Assembly (NCBI GenBank): GCA_019752635.1
Contig: JAIELX010000038.1
Coordinates: 1 to 64,000, forward strand
Length of the DNA: 64,000 nucleotides
Source: Candidatus Obscuribacterales bacterium
GTDB lineage: Bacteria; Cyanobacteriota; Vampirovibrionia; Obscuribacterales; Obscuribacteraceae
Direction: 5' to 3'
Shown: piece after piece, positions 15,482-22,530 of the stretch
How positions within the stretch are numbered: position 1 is the first letter of the stretch
Layout: each line of letters opens with the position of its first letter
The notes under the pieces: generated by a model
Seen by the model: the letters and a program-made list of their open reading frames with translations, nothing else
What the model was told of the DNA's origin: nothing
Databases searched by the model: none
Translations under genes and position numbers: made by a program

Positions 15482-15944
15482 TAACTTTGCCGAGTTGCAT
15501 ATTTGCGGATTTAGATTAAATCTGCGACGGGGCGAAAATGGCTCCTGCTGCGAGCACCATCGGAAAGCATTTCGGCTGGTCGACTCAGCGGCAACTGCGC
15601 GATCTCTCAGCAAAAGATATACAACAGGCACCGAATACGGTTGTCAAACCTACATAAGCTACATTGCGAGATCCTTGCCAGTGTTGCTTTATGTAGGTGT
15701 GTAGATTAACCCTGCAAAGGGGTTTAGAGATTTACAGCGTTGCTTTTCCACTCACTTGTTTATGGGGTACTGCGCGTTCTTAGAGCGATTAATACAAACA
15801 CTTTTCTAGAAAAACCTACATAAGCTACATGAATATACATAGCCCAGTAATAGCAACACCTTTGACATGTAGGTTCCGATTATGAAACCTACATTGAATC
15901 GAGATATCCACCATTAGTGACAAGCACTGTAATCGGCAAAGTTA
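15482..15944. repeat. Segment bounded by 12-bp perfect inverted repeats, candidate invertible element
   Basis: TAACTTTGCCGA (15482-15493) and its reverse complement TCGGCAAAGTTA (15933-15944) enclose 439 bases. The segment lies just outside a FimB/FimE-like recombinase gene and upstream of the early operon. It carries five ACCTACAT iterons and no gene. The geometry (short inverted repeats, a few hundred bases, small tyrosine recombinase next door) matches the fimS phase switch. An alternative is a regulatory or attachment region bound by the same protein. Confidence 0.5.
15648..15894. repeat. Iteron cluster ACCTACAT
   Basis: ACCTACAT occurs at 15648, 15814 and 15887, and inverted at 15691-15698 and 15867-15874. 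The copies at 15648 and 15814 extend to the 17-mer ACCTACATAAGCTACAT. ATGTAGGTT (15867) and AACCTACAT (15886) form a 9-bp palindrome. ACCTACATAA and TTATGTAGGT are a 10-bp inverted pair 31 bases apart. Such an array suits a replication initiator, a repressor, or arm-type recombinase sites. Confidence 0.6.
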
Positions 15945-16085
15945 TTCAGCGCTATCAAAAAGTGAAATGCTTTAGACGAGCGGACAGGTGGTATCGTCCG
16001 AGACGCGCTTTCCATGCGGGTGCGCGAGGATTCGCGAAATCGCGGCGGCTCGCGGTGCGCTCTGGCAGCGGCGTTCCGGCGGCGG

Positions 16086-16703
16086 TTAGAGGTCGCGGCT
16101 GAAGTTGCGGAATCGAGTCGGGTCGAGTTGCGTGTAGATCGCCGTGTTCGCGATGTTCTTGTGTCCCATGTAAGCCTGAATCGCCCTGGTGTCGGTGCCT
16201 TCGCCTGCGAGCTGGTAGCCTTTCGCGTGGCGCAGCATGTGCGGGTGCACCGGAAACGGGAGCTCGGCTGCGATGCTCGCCTTCGCGACGATGTTGTGGA
16301 ACGTTCGTTCTGACAGTGGTCCTTTGCGTTCCGTGGTGAAGAGCCAGCGTTTGTCGCCGTCCTCGTCGCGCTGCAGCTTCCGCAGTGCCTTCACTTCGTC
16401 AGGTCCGAGGAAGTGAACCGACTGAACTCCGTTCTTCACACGCTTAATAAGAATGGTCTTCCGATGCCAGTCGATGTGAGCCCACTCGAGTGAGACCAGC
16501 TCAGTGGCTCGGAGCGCGTGGCGATAACACATCAGCACAGCCAGGGCGTCACGGTCCGGATACCGGCCGACGTGAGCAGCCTTGATGATTGCCTTCACTT
16601 CGTCCTTGGTCAGGAATTCTCTGGCGCGGACGTCTGCGTTCGCCTTCCTTCGTGGTGGTTTAGATAACTTTGCCGATTTCGGATCACTACTAATGTTGGT
16701 CAT
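16086..16703 (-). CDS. FimB/FimE-like tyrosine recombinase
   Basis: 205 aa, catalytic domain only. The active-site residues are visible: R65 (HALRATEL), K90 (RVKNG), H155-x-x-R158 (HPHMLRHAKGYQL), H181 (GHKN) and Y190 (AIYTQ). Similarity to FimB/FimE is high in the HPHMLRH...DTRAIQAYMGHKNI region. Small recombinases of this type invert short promoter segments rather than integrate phages. It could also act as a minimal integrase. Copies of the motif ACTTTGCCGA lie on both sides and inside its own 5' end. Confidence 0.85.
   Translation of the reverse strand: MTNISSDPKSAKLSKPPRRKANADVRAREFLTKDEVKAIIKAAHVGRYPDRDALAVLMCYRHALRATELVSLEWAHIDWHRKTILIKRVKNGVQSVHFLGPDEVKALRKLQRDEDGDKRWLFTTERKGPLSERTFHNIVAKASIAAELPFPVHPHMLRHAKGYQLAGEGTDTRAIQAYMGHKNIANTAIYTQLDPTRFRNFSRDL
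16665..16676 (+). repeat. Third copy of TAACTTTGCCGA, inside the recombinase gene
   Basis: The 12-mer of the flanking inverted repeats also lies within codons 10-13 of the recombinase gene. It is in direct orientation to the copy at 15482 and inverted relative to the one at 15933. Confidence 0.6.
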
Positions 16704-16753
16704 GGCTTGGCGCTCCGCATCAAGACTGGTCTGCCTGGAATAAGTATACGCCT

Positions 16754-16785
16754 ACTTTGCCGATATTGGCTATTCTCGGCAAAGT
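16754..16785. promoter_or_regulatory. Inverted-repeat operator upstream of the tyrosine recombinase
   Basis: ACTTTGCCGA (16754-16763) and TCGGCAAAGT (16776-16785) flank 12 bases that contain a TATTCT -10-like element. The half-site is the same as in the putative invertible segment, so the recombinase may bind here and regulate itself, or one repressor may serve both places. Confidence 0.5.
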
Positions 16786-17009
16786 CTAATCAGCCAATCA
16801 GACTGCAATATACGTGCAGTGGAGACCGGAAAGGCAAGCCAGTAGCGGGACCACCGAAACCGAGCGCATCAAACGCCTGCAAACACAGTCGGCGCCGAAC
16901 TCCGCGAAGCTCGGCGACACTGGCGGTGGTGGCACTTTGGATACCGGGGGGGTACCTTTTGGAGCTTTTTCGGGGTGCCCGCCGGCGTCGACACTCACAT
17001 ACAATTTAT
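16786..17009. other. Intergenic region, nothing certain
   Basis: A GC-rich stretch with a seven-G run near 16950 and no supported gene. A rightward open frame crosses it but runs into the HNH gene antisense and is not called. Confidence 0.4.
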
Positions 17010-17582
17010 CTACGCAGTACCCCTTGGCAACTCGCATCCCTTCCAGGATTCACCTTTGCGGATTTTCCGAACGGTCGTGATCGACACTCCGAACGTGCTT
17101 GCCATCTCTTTCAGAGTCCCGGTCGATTTACGTATTGCTGTGACTTCAGTTAGTTTCAACTTTGCACTACCGTTCCGTTCGCCCTTCGGTCTGTTGGCGC
17201 GTCCCCGCTCGAACATGTCGTGAACGTTGTCTTTGTAAGTGCCACCGAGGAGATGACTGGGTCTGACGCAAGGTGGGTTGTCGCAGGTGTGGCGGATGAC
17301 TGGTGGAAGCTCGTCCCAATTCTGAATTCCGTTCGCAATCAGAAAAGAGAGCTTGTGAGCAGAATACAGACACTTAATATTGGCAGCGCCGAAGTTCTTG
17401 CGTCCATAGCCACCTTTCTTCTTTCGCTGCCCGGTCCAAATCCAGCACCCGCCAGGCTCCTTCTTTACGTGAGCGAAAAAATCTCGTCGCAGCGTGCCTT
17501 TCAGGATGAAGTGGAAGAGCACCCGTGCTTTAAGTGAGGGGCGTTTACGCAAAAACAAGAAGAGCTGAAATTTTTTTCGCAT
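17010..17582 (-). CDS. HNH homing endonuclease-like protein with C-terminal HTH
   Basis: 190 aa from ATG 17582, with GGAG upstream. GGCWIWTGQ, YSAHKLSFL, VIRHTCDNPPCVRPSHLLGG and DNVHDM are the HNH core of free-standing phage homing endonucleases. NGSAKLKLTEVTAIRKS plus TFGVSITTVRKIRKGESWK is the usual DNA-binding repeat and HTH. It is probably a selfish insertion between the recombinase and the tRNA region. Confidence 0.8.
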   Translation of the reverse strand: MRKKFQLFLFLRKRPSLKARVLFHFILKGTLRRDFFAHVKKEPGGCWIWTGQRKKKGGYGRKNFGAANIKCLYSAHKLSFLIANGIQNWDELPPVIRHTCDNPPCVRPSHLLGGTYKDNVHDMFERGRANRPKGERNGSAKLKLTEVTAIRKSTGTLKEMASTFGVSITTVRKIRKGESWKGCELPRGTA

Positions 17583-17741
17583 CGCGAAGATCTCCAGGGA
17601 GCTGGAGTCGCGATGTTAGGGGTGCCGATGACCGTCGATTTTTGATTTTTGAACCAATAAATATCCTCTTGCAGGCATTGTTGACAACCGCGTCTCGCCT
17701 GTCGTATCGTCATTTCTCAGGTAGGCTTCAAGGGGCAAGGC

Positions 17742-17921
17742 ATGAAAACGTTGAATTTAAAACAATTACCGCGCATCAAATCACCACAAGCGAAAAAGAA
17801 AGACCCGTTAGCCATTGCTGACCGTTACAACATGGCGGCTCCGGCAGCAGAGTTACAGCCGCTAAGCGATGCAATTGCCGAAGGCGTTAAGCGTGATGCG
17901 CGAAAGACAAAGAAGAAGTAA
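17742..17921 (+). CDS. 59-aa basic protein
   Basis: ATG 17742 to TAA 17921, with AAGGGGCAAGG upstream. The product is Lys-rich at both ends (SPQAKKKDPLAIADRYNMA and RDARKTKKK). It has no membrane segment. It could be a nucleic-acid-binding peptide. Good ribosome site and codon use support it. Confidence 0.55.
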   Translation: MKTLNLKQLPRIKSPQAKKKDPLAIADRYNMAAPAAELQPLSDAIAEGVKRDARKTKKK

Positions 17922-17955
17922 GCCGGTATATATTTTTGGCATCTTGCAAAAGTAA

Positions 17956-17971
17956 GATTTTTCGCTATTCT
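17956..17971 (+). promoter_or_regulatory. Phage late-type promoter motif
   Basis: GATTTTTCGCTATTCT matches the recurrent motif. It would transcribe the tRNA-like element at 18049 and the secreted protein at 18335. Confidence 0.45.
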
Positions 17972-18048
17972 GCTCGTGCGGCGCAAGCTGACCGTGCTTT
18001 TTGCTGACTGGGCACGAAAATCTCTATACAGCTTTCCGAAGTCGCTGA

Positions 18049-18167
18049 GAACTTGGTAAGACACGCACGCACGAAAAGTCCGCGCATTCAGCGATTTCAA
18101 ACGGAGTGAACGAGCCAGTCAAAGTGCCCCAATTGCGGGGAGGCGGGTTGGATTCCCGTTAAGTTCA
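18049..18167 (+). ncRNA. Oversized tRNA-like element
   Basis: GAACTTG (18049-18055) pairs with TAAGTTC (18160-18166) as a 7-bp acceptor-like stem (one G-U). It abuts a T-arm-like GCGGG-TTGGATT-CCCGT exactly as in a tRNA, with a final A. At 119 nt it is too long for a normal tRNA. Internal stems include TCCG/CGGA around CGC-ATTCA-GCG, and CCCC/GGGG. It may be a tRNA with an insertion or a novel tRNA-like RNA. Confidence 0.3.
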
Positions 18168-18191
18168 TTCCTTACAGCATGTAGCTAAGAA

Positions 18192-18228
18192 GTCCGCGCA
18201 TGCCGGACGGCTTGGCTTTTATTTTTGA
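18192..18228 (+). terminator. Probable terminator
   Basis: GTCCG and CGGAC form a short stem around CGCATGC, followed by a T-rich tract (GGCTTTTATTTTT). Confidence 0.45.
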
Positions 18229-18334
18229 ATGAGGGAGAGCGCTTCCTCATATTTTTGCTGCCTCGTATGCGGAGGCGGTTATTTTGATTGGCATGGTATT
18301 TTTGATTTTCGACATACCCACTGGGAGCGAAACG

Positions 18335-18799
18335 ATGAACCGAATTTTGCCGCTGATGTTTGCTTGCTTACTTTGCGCCCCGGTCTCGGCCGCGCCGAGT
18401 CACAGAGGCGGAGCCGGAGGAGGAGGTGCCGGCAAGCACATCCACGTTAGCCAACAAAACGTCGTCAGCATTCCAGGTCGGCCAGGCAACGCGGGCGACG
18501 GAGGTCAAAGTGGACCAGGCGGAAGAGGCGGCGATGGTGGATCCATTTGTTATTGGATTGGACCGGGGACAGACCTTGGCAAGAAGGAAGGCTGTGGCTA
18601 TGTCCTTGTGCTCCCGGGAGAAAAAGGTAAGGATGACGGAACGGCGGGCCGCGGCGCACGATTTTCAGACGGCGAGAAAGCCGCAGTAAAACTCAAGGTG
18701 GATCCCTCCACAAAGGATTTGATCATCGACATGCCAAACGGCACCGTCGCGACAGTGAATCGCGAGCAACTCGATTTGTTGCTGAAATACCATCACTGA
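18335..18799 (+). CDS. Exported glycine-rich protein
   Basis: 154 aa from ATG 18335, with GGGAGCG upstream. A signal peptide (MNRILPLMFACLLCAPVSAA) is followed by a Gly-rich region (residues about 25-72) and a compact C-terminal domain. Its composition resembles the Gly-rich exported proteins of the fibre module (48725-52051). Function unknown. Confidence 0.65.
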   Translation: MNRILPLMFACLLCAPVSAAPSHRGGAGGGGAGKHIHVSQQNVVSIPGRPGNAGDGGQSGPGGRGGDGGSICYWIGPGTDLGKKEGCGYVLVLPGEKGKDDGTAGRGARFSDGEKAAVKLKVDPSTKDLIIDMPNGTVATVNREQLDLLLKYHH

Positions 18800-18821
18800 A
18801 ACTGGTAAATTGGACAAGTAA

Positions 18822-18872
18822 TGCCCCGGGGAGCGCTTCTGCTTAGCACGCGTCCGGGGCAATTGATTTTTT
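18822..18872 (+). terminator. Rho-independent terminator
   Basis: TGCCCCGG (18822-18829) pairs with CCGGGGCA (18854-18861), followed by ATTGATTTTTT. Confidence 0.7.
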
Positions 18873-18898
18873 GCGCTCGTCCAAGGTTGCTCTATTCT
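18872..18898 (+). promoter_or_regulatory. Promoter of the ATP-grasp gene
   Basis: A TTGCGC element is followed 16 bases later by TATTCT (18893-18898). It lies directly after the terminator and 27 bases before the next start codon. The -10 shares CTATTCT with other promoters in the window. Confidence 0.45.
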
Positions 18899-18924
18899 TT
18901 GCTTCAGCAATGGAGCAAACCTGA

Positions 18925-19704
18925 ATGGACAAGAACTGCCTCACCTACTGGTACCCGAAACTCCGCGAGGCTGCGATTCCGGCGCCGCGCACTTTGATTC
19001 ATAAAACGGATTGCGTGCTGGACCACTTGCTTGATGGAGTTGAGCCACCCGAGTTCGACAAACTGATCGCCGGGCTCGAGGAGTTTGGCAGCATCCTCGG
19101 CTATCCCATGTTTTTGCGCACGGGCATGACGTCCGGCAAGCACAACTGGAAGAACACTTGCTTCATCCAAGGTCCGGAGGATTTCCCGGAGCACATAGCA
19201 GCACTGGTCGAGTTCAGTGCGATGGCAGGGTTCTTCGGATTGCCGCATTTTGTCTGGGTGGCGCGCAGCTTCCTAAAACTGAAGACCTACGGCGTGCTTC
19301 CGGGCTACAGCGACATGCCGCTTGCACGAGAATTCCGGGCCTTCGTATCTGGTGGCGACATACAGTGCATACACCCTTATTGGCCGCAGCGCGCAGTTGC
19401 GGAAGGCGAGCCTGAGGGGGAGTGGATCGAACAATATCGCGAAATGTGCACCATGGGCGCCGACGAACAGAAGATCGTCGAGTTCGTTTCGAAGGTCGCC
19501 GCATTGTTTTCTGACGATGGAGCCTGGTCGGTCGATGTCTGCCAGCTCGAAACTGGCCAATGGTTGGTCACCGACATGGCGATCGCGCAGGAGTCATTTC
19601 ACTGGGAAGGCTGCGAGAAGGCCGCAAGTCTCGGCGCACCGCCGCAACCTGAGGCGCCAGCGATCGACTTTGATGCGCTGATTGAATCATCGCCGGTCAA
19701 GTAG
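18925..19704 (+). CDS. ATP-grasp superfamily protein
   Basis: 259 aa, with GGAGC upstream. MFLRTGMTSGKHNWKNTCF is a nucleotide-binding segment of ATP-grasp ligases. LAREFRAFVSGG, IHPYWPQRA and AWSVDVCQLETGQWLVTDM are typical of D123/R2K-like ATP-grasp proteins found in phages. It probably ligates or modifies a small molecule or peptide. It ends in TAG immediately before the in-frame ATG of the next gene, so amber suppression would fuse them. Confidence 0.65.
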   Translation: MDKNCLTYWYPKLREAAIPAPRTLIHKTDCVLDHLLDGVEPPEFDKLIAGLEEFGSILGYPMFLRTGMTSGKHNWKNTCFIQGPEDFPEHIAALVEFSAMAGFFGLPHFVWVARSFLKLKTYGVLPGYSDMPLAREFRAFVSGGDIQCIHPYWPQRAVAEGEPEGEWIEQYREMCTMGADEQKIVEFVSKVAALFSDDGAWSVDVCQLETGQWLVTDMAIAQESFHWEGCEKAASLGAPPQPEAPAIDFDALIESSPVK

Positions 19705-20046
19705 ATGAACGATCTCTACGAGCGCGTTTATTCTGTTGTGGCTGCCCAAGCCAAACAATATGGATATGCCGTTGCCTTGCATGGCTCCGGCATTCGCGAT
19801 TTGGATTTGATTCTTTGTCCGTGGGCTGATCACGCTGTCAGATATGAGCCGCACGTATTGGTCCGCACTATAGCAAGTGCAATCGATTTCGAATTCAATG
19901 GATTGCATGGAATTAGCACAAGCCTGGACGACCTCAACTGGCCGGCAGCTGAGCCGAAACCGCACGGGCGCGTTGCTTACATAATTTGGCTCAGTCCGAA
20001 CTTGGCGCTAGATCTCTCAGTGATGCCGGTGCAAGTGAAACTCTAA
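19705..20046 (+). CDS. Nucleotidyltransferase-like protein
   Basis: 113 aa. YAVALHGSGIRDLDLILCPW is the GSx10-DxD-type motif of the minimal nucleotidyltransferase fold widely seen in phages. Whether it is catalytically active is uncertain. It starts directly after the TAG of the ATP-grasp gene, and the two are surely cotranslated. Confidence 0.65.
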   Translation: MNDLYERVYSVVAAQAKQYGYAVALHGSGIRDLDLILCPWADHAVRYEPHVLVRTIASAIDFEFNGLHGISTSLDDLNWPAAEPKPHGRVAYIIWLSPNLALDLSVMPVQVKL

Positions 20047-20085
20047 TGGCGAAGATTTGCTGTAGCATCCAATTCATGAGAAGTC

Positions 20086-20157
20086 ACCTTGGTATTTCAA
20101 TGGCAGAAGGCGCGGCTCTAAACCGTGAGAATACGGGTTCGAGTCCCGTCCAAGGTT
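20086..20157 (+). tRNA. Amber-suppressor tRNA, anticodon CTA
   Basis: All arms fold well. The acceptor is ACCTTGG/CCAAGGT (7 perfect pairs). The D arm is TTTC/GAAG. The anticodon stem is CGCGG/CCGTG with loop CTCTAAA, giving anticodon CTA at 20118-20120. The variable loop has 5 bases and the T arm is ACGGG-TTCGAGT-CCCGT. Length 72, discriminator T, CCA not encoded. It should read UAG. Its amino acid identity cannot be told from these features. Confidence 0.8.
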
Positions 20158-20227
20158 TTACGTAGATCAGAAGTCCGCCTCTAAAGCCAATCTCAAGGGG
20201 TTTGGTTTTCAATGAGGATGTTGACTT

Positions 20228-20536
20228 ATGGAAAATTACTTTTACGTTGTTGTTCGCACCGACATTGCGATGGCGGATCAGATGTGCCAGGTCGCGCATG
20301 CTGCAGCAGATGCCGGACGCATGTTTTGCATTCCGGCCGACTGCAATCTAGTGCTGTTGCAAGTGAAAGACCTGGCGCAGTTGGAAAAACTCGCTGAGCA
20401 ACTGCGTGAAGCGGAATTGCCGCACACAGTGCAAGACGAGCCCGACGATGAGATGGGTCACACGGCGTTGGCAACGGCCGTGGTGTCACTAGAGCAACGA
20501 AGACTATTTCGAAAATTCAGACTCTGGACCGCGTAA
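20228..20536 (+). CDS. PTH2-type peptidyl-tRNA hydrolase
   Basis: 102 aa, with GAGG upstream. YVVVRTDIAMADQMCQVAHAA, LVLLQVKDLAQLEKLAEQL and VQDEPDDEMGHTALA match the Pth2 fold, including the ADxGxTA-like loop. Pth2 releases peptides from peptidyl-tRNA. Its place 70 bases after the suppressor tRNA suggests a role in recycling tRNA after stalled or suppressed translation. Confidence 0.7.
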   Translation: MENYFYVVVRTDIAMADQMCQVAHAAADAGRMFCIPADCNLVLLQVKDLAQLEKLAEQLREAELPHTVQDEPDDEMGHTALATAVVSLEQRRLFRKFRLWTA

Positions 20537-21139
20537 AATAGTCTTGTCGCACTAAGCCTCTGCACGGTGCGTGCGGGAATACGCAGGCAGCCCTTCAGTG
20601 GGAGAACCCTGCAGAGCATGCGACAACTTTTCCAATACAATGAGCGTGCGCCGAATGGGTCGCCTGCCCGGCTGAGTGACCATACAAGGGACAGGGATAA
20701 ACACCCCGAGAGCAATAGTGAAGCAACGACGTGTGACGTAGACAGGAATCGATCGGGCGGATAAAGCCGCGCCTTCAGCCTAATTAGCTGACACCGGAGG
20801 CAGCAAACCGGTAGAACAACTGCTACTCTTACTTTGTACCAGCGTACAGAAAGGTGTGCCCACCACCAGCGCCACCACCTCCGGTGGACGAAACCGCTGG
20901 TCGGCATGTCGATGGATTCGACACGACCTGAGGATGCGTCGATTTTTCAGCAAAATTCGTACAGATCGTCTGAACGACTAACAACAGCAGCAACAGTTGT
21001 TGTCCGCGTCTGTCGTCCCTAATTTCTACGAGTTTTGTCACGAAAAATGCCGACCACAAACCGATGCGCCGCCATTATAAGCGGACATCGTGTCAGCGAT
21101 TTTGTCAGAGCATTTGTCTGTTCCTGCTACATTTCTCGC
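20537..21139 (+). ncRNA. Structured non-coding region, possible large phage RNA
   Basis: About 600 bases without a supported gene. The 5' part folds as nested stems: TTGTCGCA (20544) with TGCGACAA (20619), CTCTGCA (20558) with TGCAGAG (20610), and two inner hairpins TGCGT/ACGCA and CCC/GGG. A further hairpin ACCGG/CCGGT lies at 20793-20812. Large phage RNAs such as GOLLD are known next to tRNA genes. I cannot confirm identity with any family. Confidence 0.45.
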
Positions 21140-21436
21140 ATGCAAGAACTGAAACAGAACCTATCGATTGACGAGCTCAAGGCGCGGTGCCAAGAGTTGA
21201 TGAAGATCCAAGGCGATCGCGCCGAAATCTTGCTCTACTTGCCGCAGCAGTGGAGCGGAAGAACAGAGCGCATGCGGCTGTTCGGAACGACTGGACCTCT
21301 CGGCCGAGTCTTTCCAGCACAACCGCACGACCCCGACAAACGTCCAGGCACGAACGTGGTGTTTAACTGCGCGGTTATTTTACGCGCGATTCGCAAGCAC
21401 GAGAAGGCGCTGGCTATCGAACAACCAGCGCCCTAG
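21140..21436 (+). CDS. Hypothetical protein
   Basis: 98 aa from MQELKQNLSIDELKARCQEL (21140). The N-terminal helix is followed by a basic mixed region. No ribosome site is visible and the start may be leaderless. The upstream in-frame extension to 21035 is not protein-like. No family recognised. Confidence 0.5.
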   Translation: MQELKQNLSIDELKARCQELMKIQGDRAEILLYLPQQWSGRTERMRLFGTTGPLGRVFPAQPHDPDKRPGTNVVFNCAVILRAIRKHEKALAIEQPAP

Positions 21437-21443
21437 GCGGGTT

Positions 21444-21539
21444 TCAGTGTCCGGTTAGCCTGACGATCAGGGTTACGATCACTGCTCCCAGTGCAGTGCA
21501 GAAAACAATGAATCCATATTGTTCGAGTTGTTTGGCCAT
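21444..21539 (-). CDS. 31-aa membrane peptide
   Basis: ATG 21539 to TGA 21444, with GGAGG nine bases upstream. The product starts MAKQLEQYGFIVFCTALGAV and is mostly one transmembrane helix. It is convergent with the preceding gene. Confidence 0.5.
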   Translation of the reverse strand: MAKQLEQYGFIVFCTALGAVIVTLIVRLTGH

Positions 21540-21790
21540 TATGCATTTCCTCCAGTGTGTAACCGCGGGGCATTCTAGCTCCACGCAAACTTCAACGAGC
21601 AACCCGAAACGGGCCCCGCTTCACGTTATACGTAGGAGTTCGAGGTTTTGTTTCCTTGACTCAAGGAAATCTGTTTGTGTGAATTATAAGGAGTCGACGC
21701 TGATAAGCAAGGGCCTGACTGGCTTTCATTCTCTTGTTTAAATTAGAAGATCGGGCGGCGTAAATGCATTAGGCGATCGACGACAGCGTT
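21540..21790. other. Intergenic region
   Basis: No gene with a good start is seen. A rightward frame at 21496-21741 begins inside the membrane-peptide gene and has no ribosome site. Confidence 0.4.
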
Positions 21791-21825
21791 GATTAAAATT
21801 CAAAACCCCGCTCTTTCGAACGGGG
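21791..21825 (-). terminator. Terminator for the leftward pair
   Basis: On the minus strand ACCCCG and CGGGGT (21820-21825 / 21804-21809) form a stem followed by TTTTGAATTTT. Confidence 0.6.
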
Positions 21826-21928
21826 TCTTGAACGGCAGTTAGAAGAAGGCAAACGCAGCACCGCGTGGAACGCAGGCAAGCGTTTGGTAGATCGTGCGAG
21901 AACAAGTAAACCACGAAGCGGAGATCAC

Positions 21929-22066
21929 TCAGATTCGATTCTTGCGGAACTGCTGAATCTGCCGGCGGGTGTCTTTTTTGATTGCGCGGCGCTCACGCTC
22001 TTGACGAGTGCGTTTCCAGCCTTCCCAGCCGCGACGGCCGGACTTCTTGAAGAAAGCGGCAGTCAT
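21929..22066 (-). CDS. 45-aa basic protein
   Basis: ATG 22066 overlaps the stop of the upstream zinc protein (ATGA). The product starts MTAAFFKKSGRRGWEGWKRT and is highly Arg/Lys-rich. It is probably a nucleic-acid-binding peptide. A GTG frame of 29 codons follows directly after its stop but is too weak to call. Confidence 0.55.
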   Translation of the reverse strand: MTAAFFKKSGRRGWEGWKRTRQERERRAIKKDTRRQIQQFRKNRI

Positions 22067-22437
22067 CGTTTTGCCTTCGGAAGGTGCTTCGACCAGTCAG
22101 GACCGAGCGTCGAAAAAAATTGGTGGGCATCGACTACATCGTCGAACGTGATCGCCGGCAGATCGGAAAGCCGCTTTCGGTCATTTTTCGTCCAACCTGG
22201 TTGCACGACGTCCTTGCGTTTCGTGGGCTGCGTCGGAGCCGGAGACTGTTTCACACTCACGAGCGCAGTACCAAGGGGCTGACCACAGTGCGCACAAACA
22301 ACACCGACCACCACCGAATTGGTCACATGATCGGTTCCGCGCAGGGTAAAGGATTCGCGTTTGTACAAGCAGCCGCAGACAAAGCAACGCTTGTCGACAG
22401 CTTCGAAGTAATCAGCGATCCATTGCAGGTAGTCCAT
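22063..22437 (-). CDS. Hypothetical zinc-ribbon protein
   Basis: 124 aa. CFVCGCLYKRESF and VVCAHCGQPLG give a four-Cys ribbon in the first half. The second half is basic then acidic-helical. A GGTATTCT -10-like element lies about 10 bases upstream of ATG 22437, so the transcript may have almost no leader. Confidence 0.55.
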   Translation of the reverse strand: MDYLQWIADYFEAVDKRCFVCGCLYKRESFTLRGTDHVTNSVVVGVVCAHCGQPLGTALVSVKQSPAPTQPTKRKDVVQPGWTKNDRKRLSDLPAITFDDVVDAHQFFSTLGPDWSKHLPKAKR

Positions 22438-22530
22438 GGCAGTAGAATACCTTTTGGTCTCGACGGGTGAGCCTCGCTAGATAGCGCTGTCGAATGGTGG
22501 TAATAACACCGAGTATTCGGGACTAGGAAT

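Noticed and set aside
15444..15704. 86-codon rightward frame in the iteron region
   Set aside because: No ribosome site, composition unlike protein, overlaps repeats on both sides.
16814..17080. 88-codon rightward frame upstream of the tyrosine recombinase
   Set aside because: Starts at GTG without a ribosome site and runs antisense into the HNH gene.
21839..21928. 29-codon GTG frame after the 45-aa basic protein
   Set aside because: Too short, with unremarkable sequence and only adjacency in its favour.
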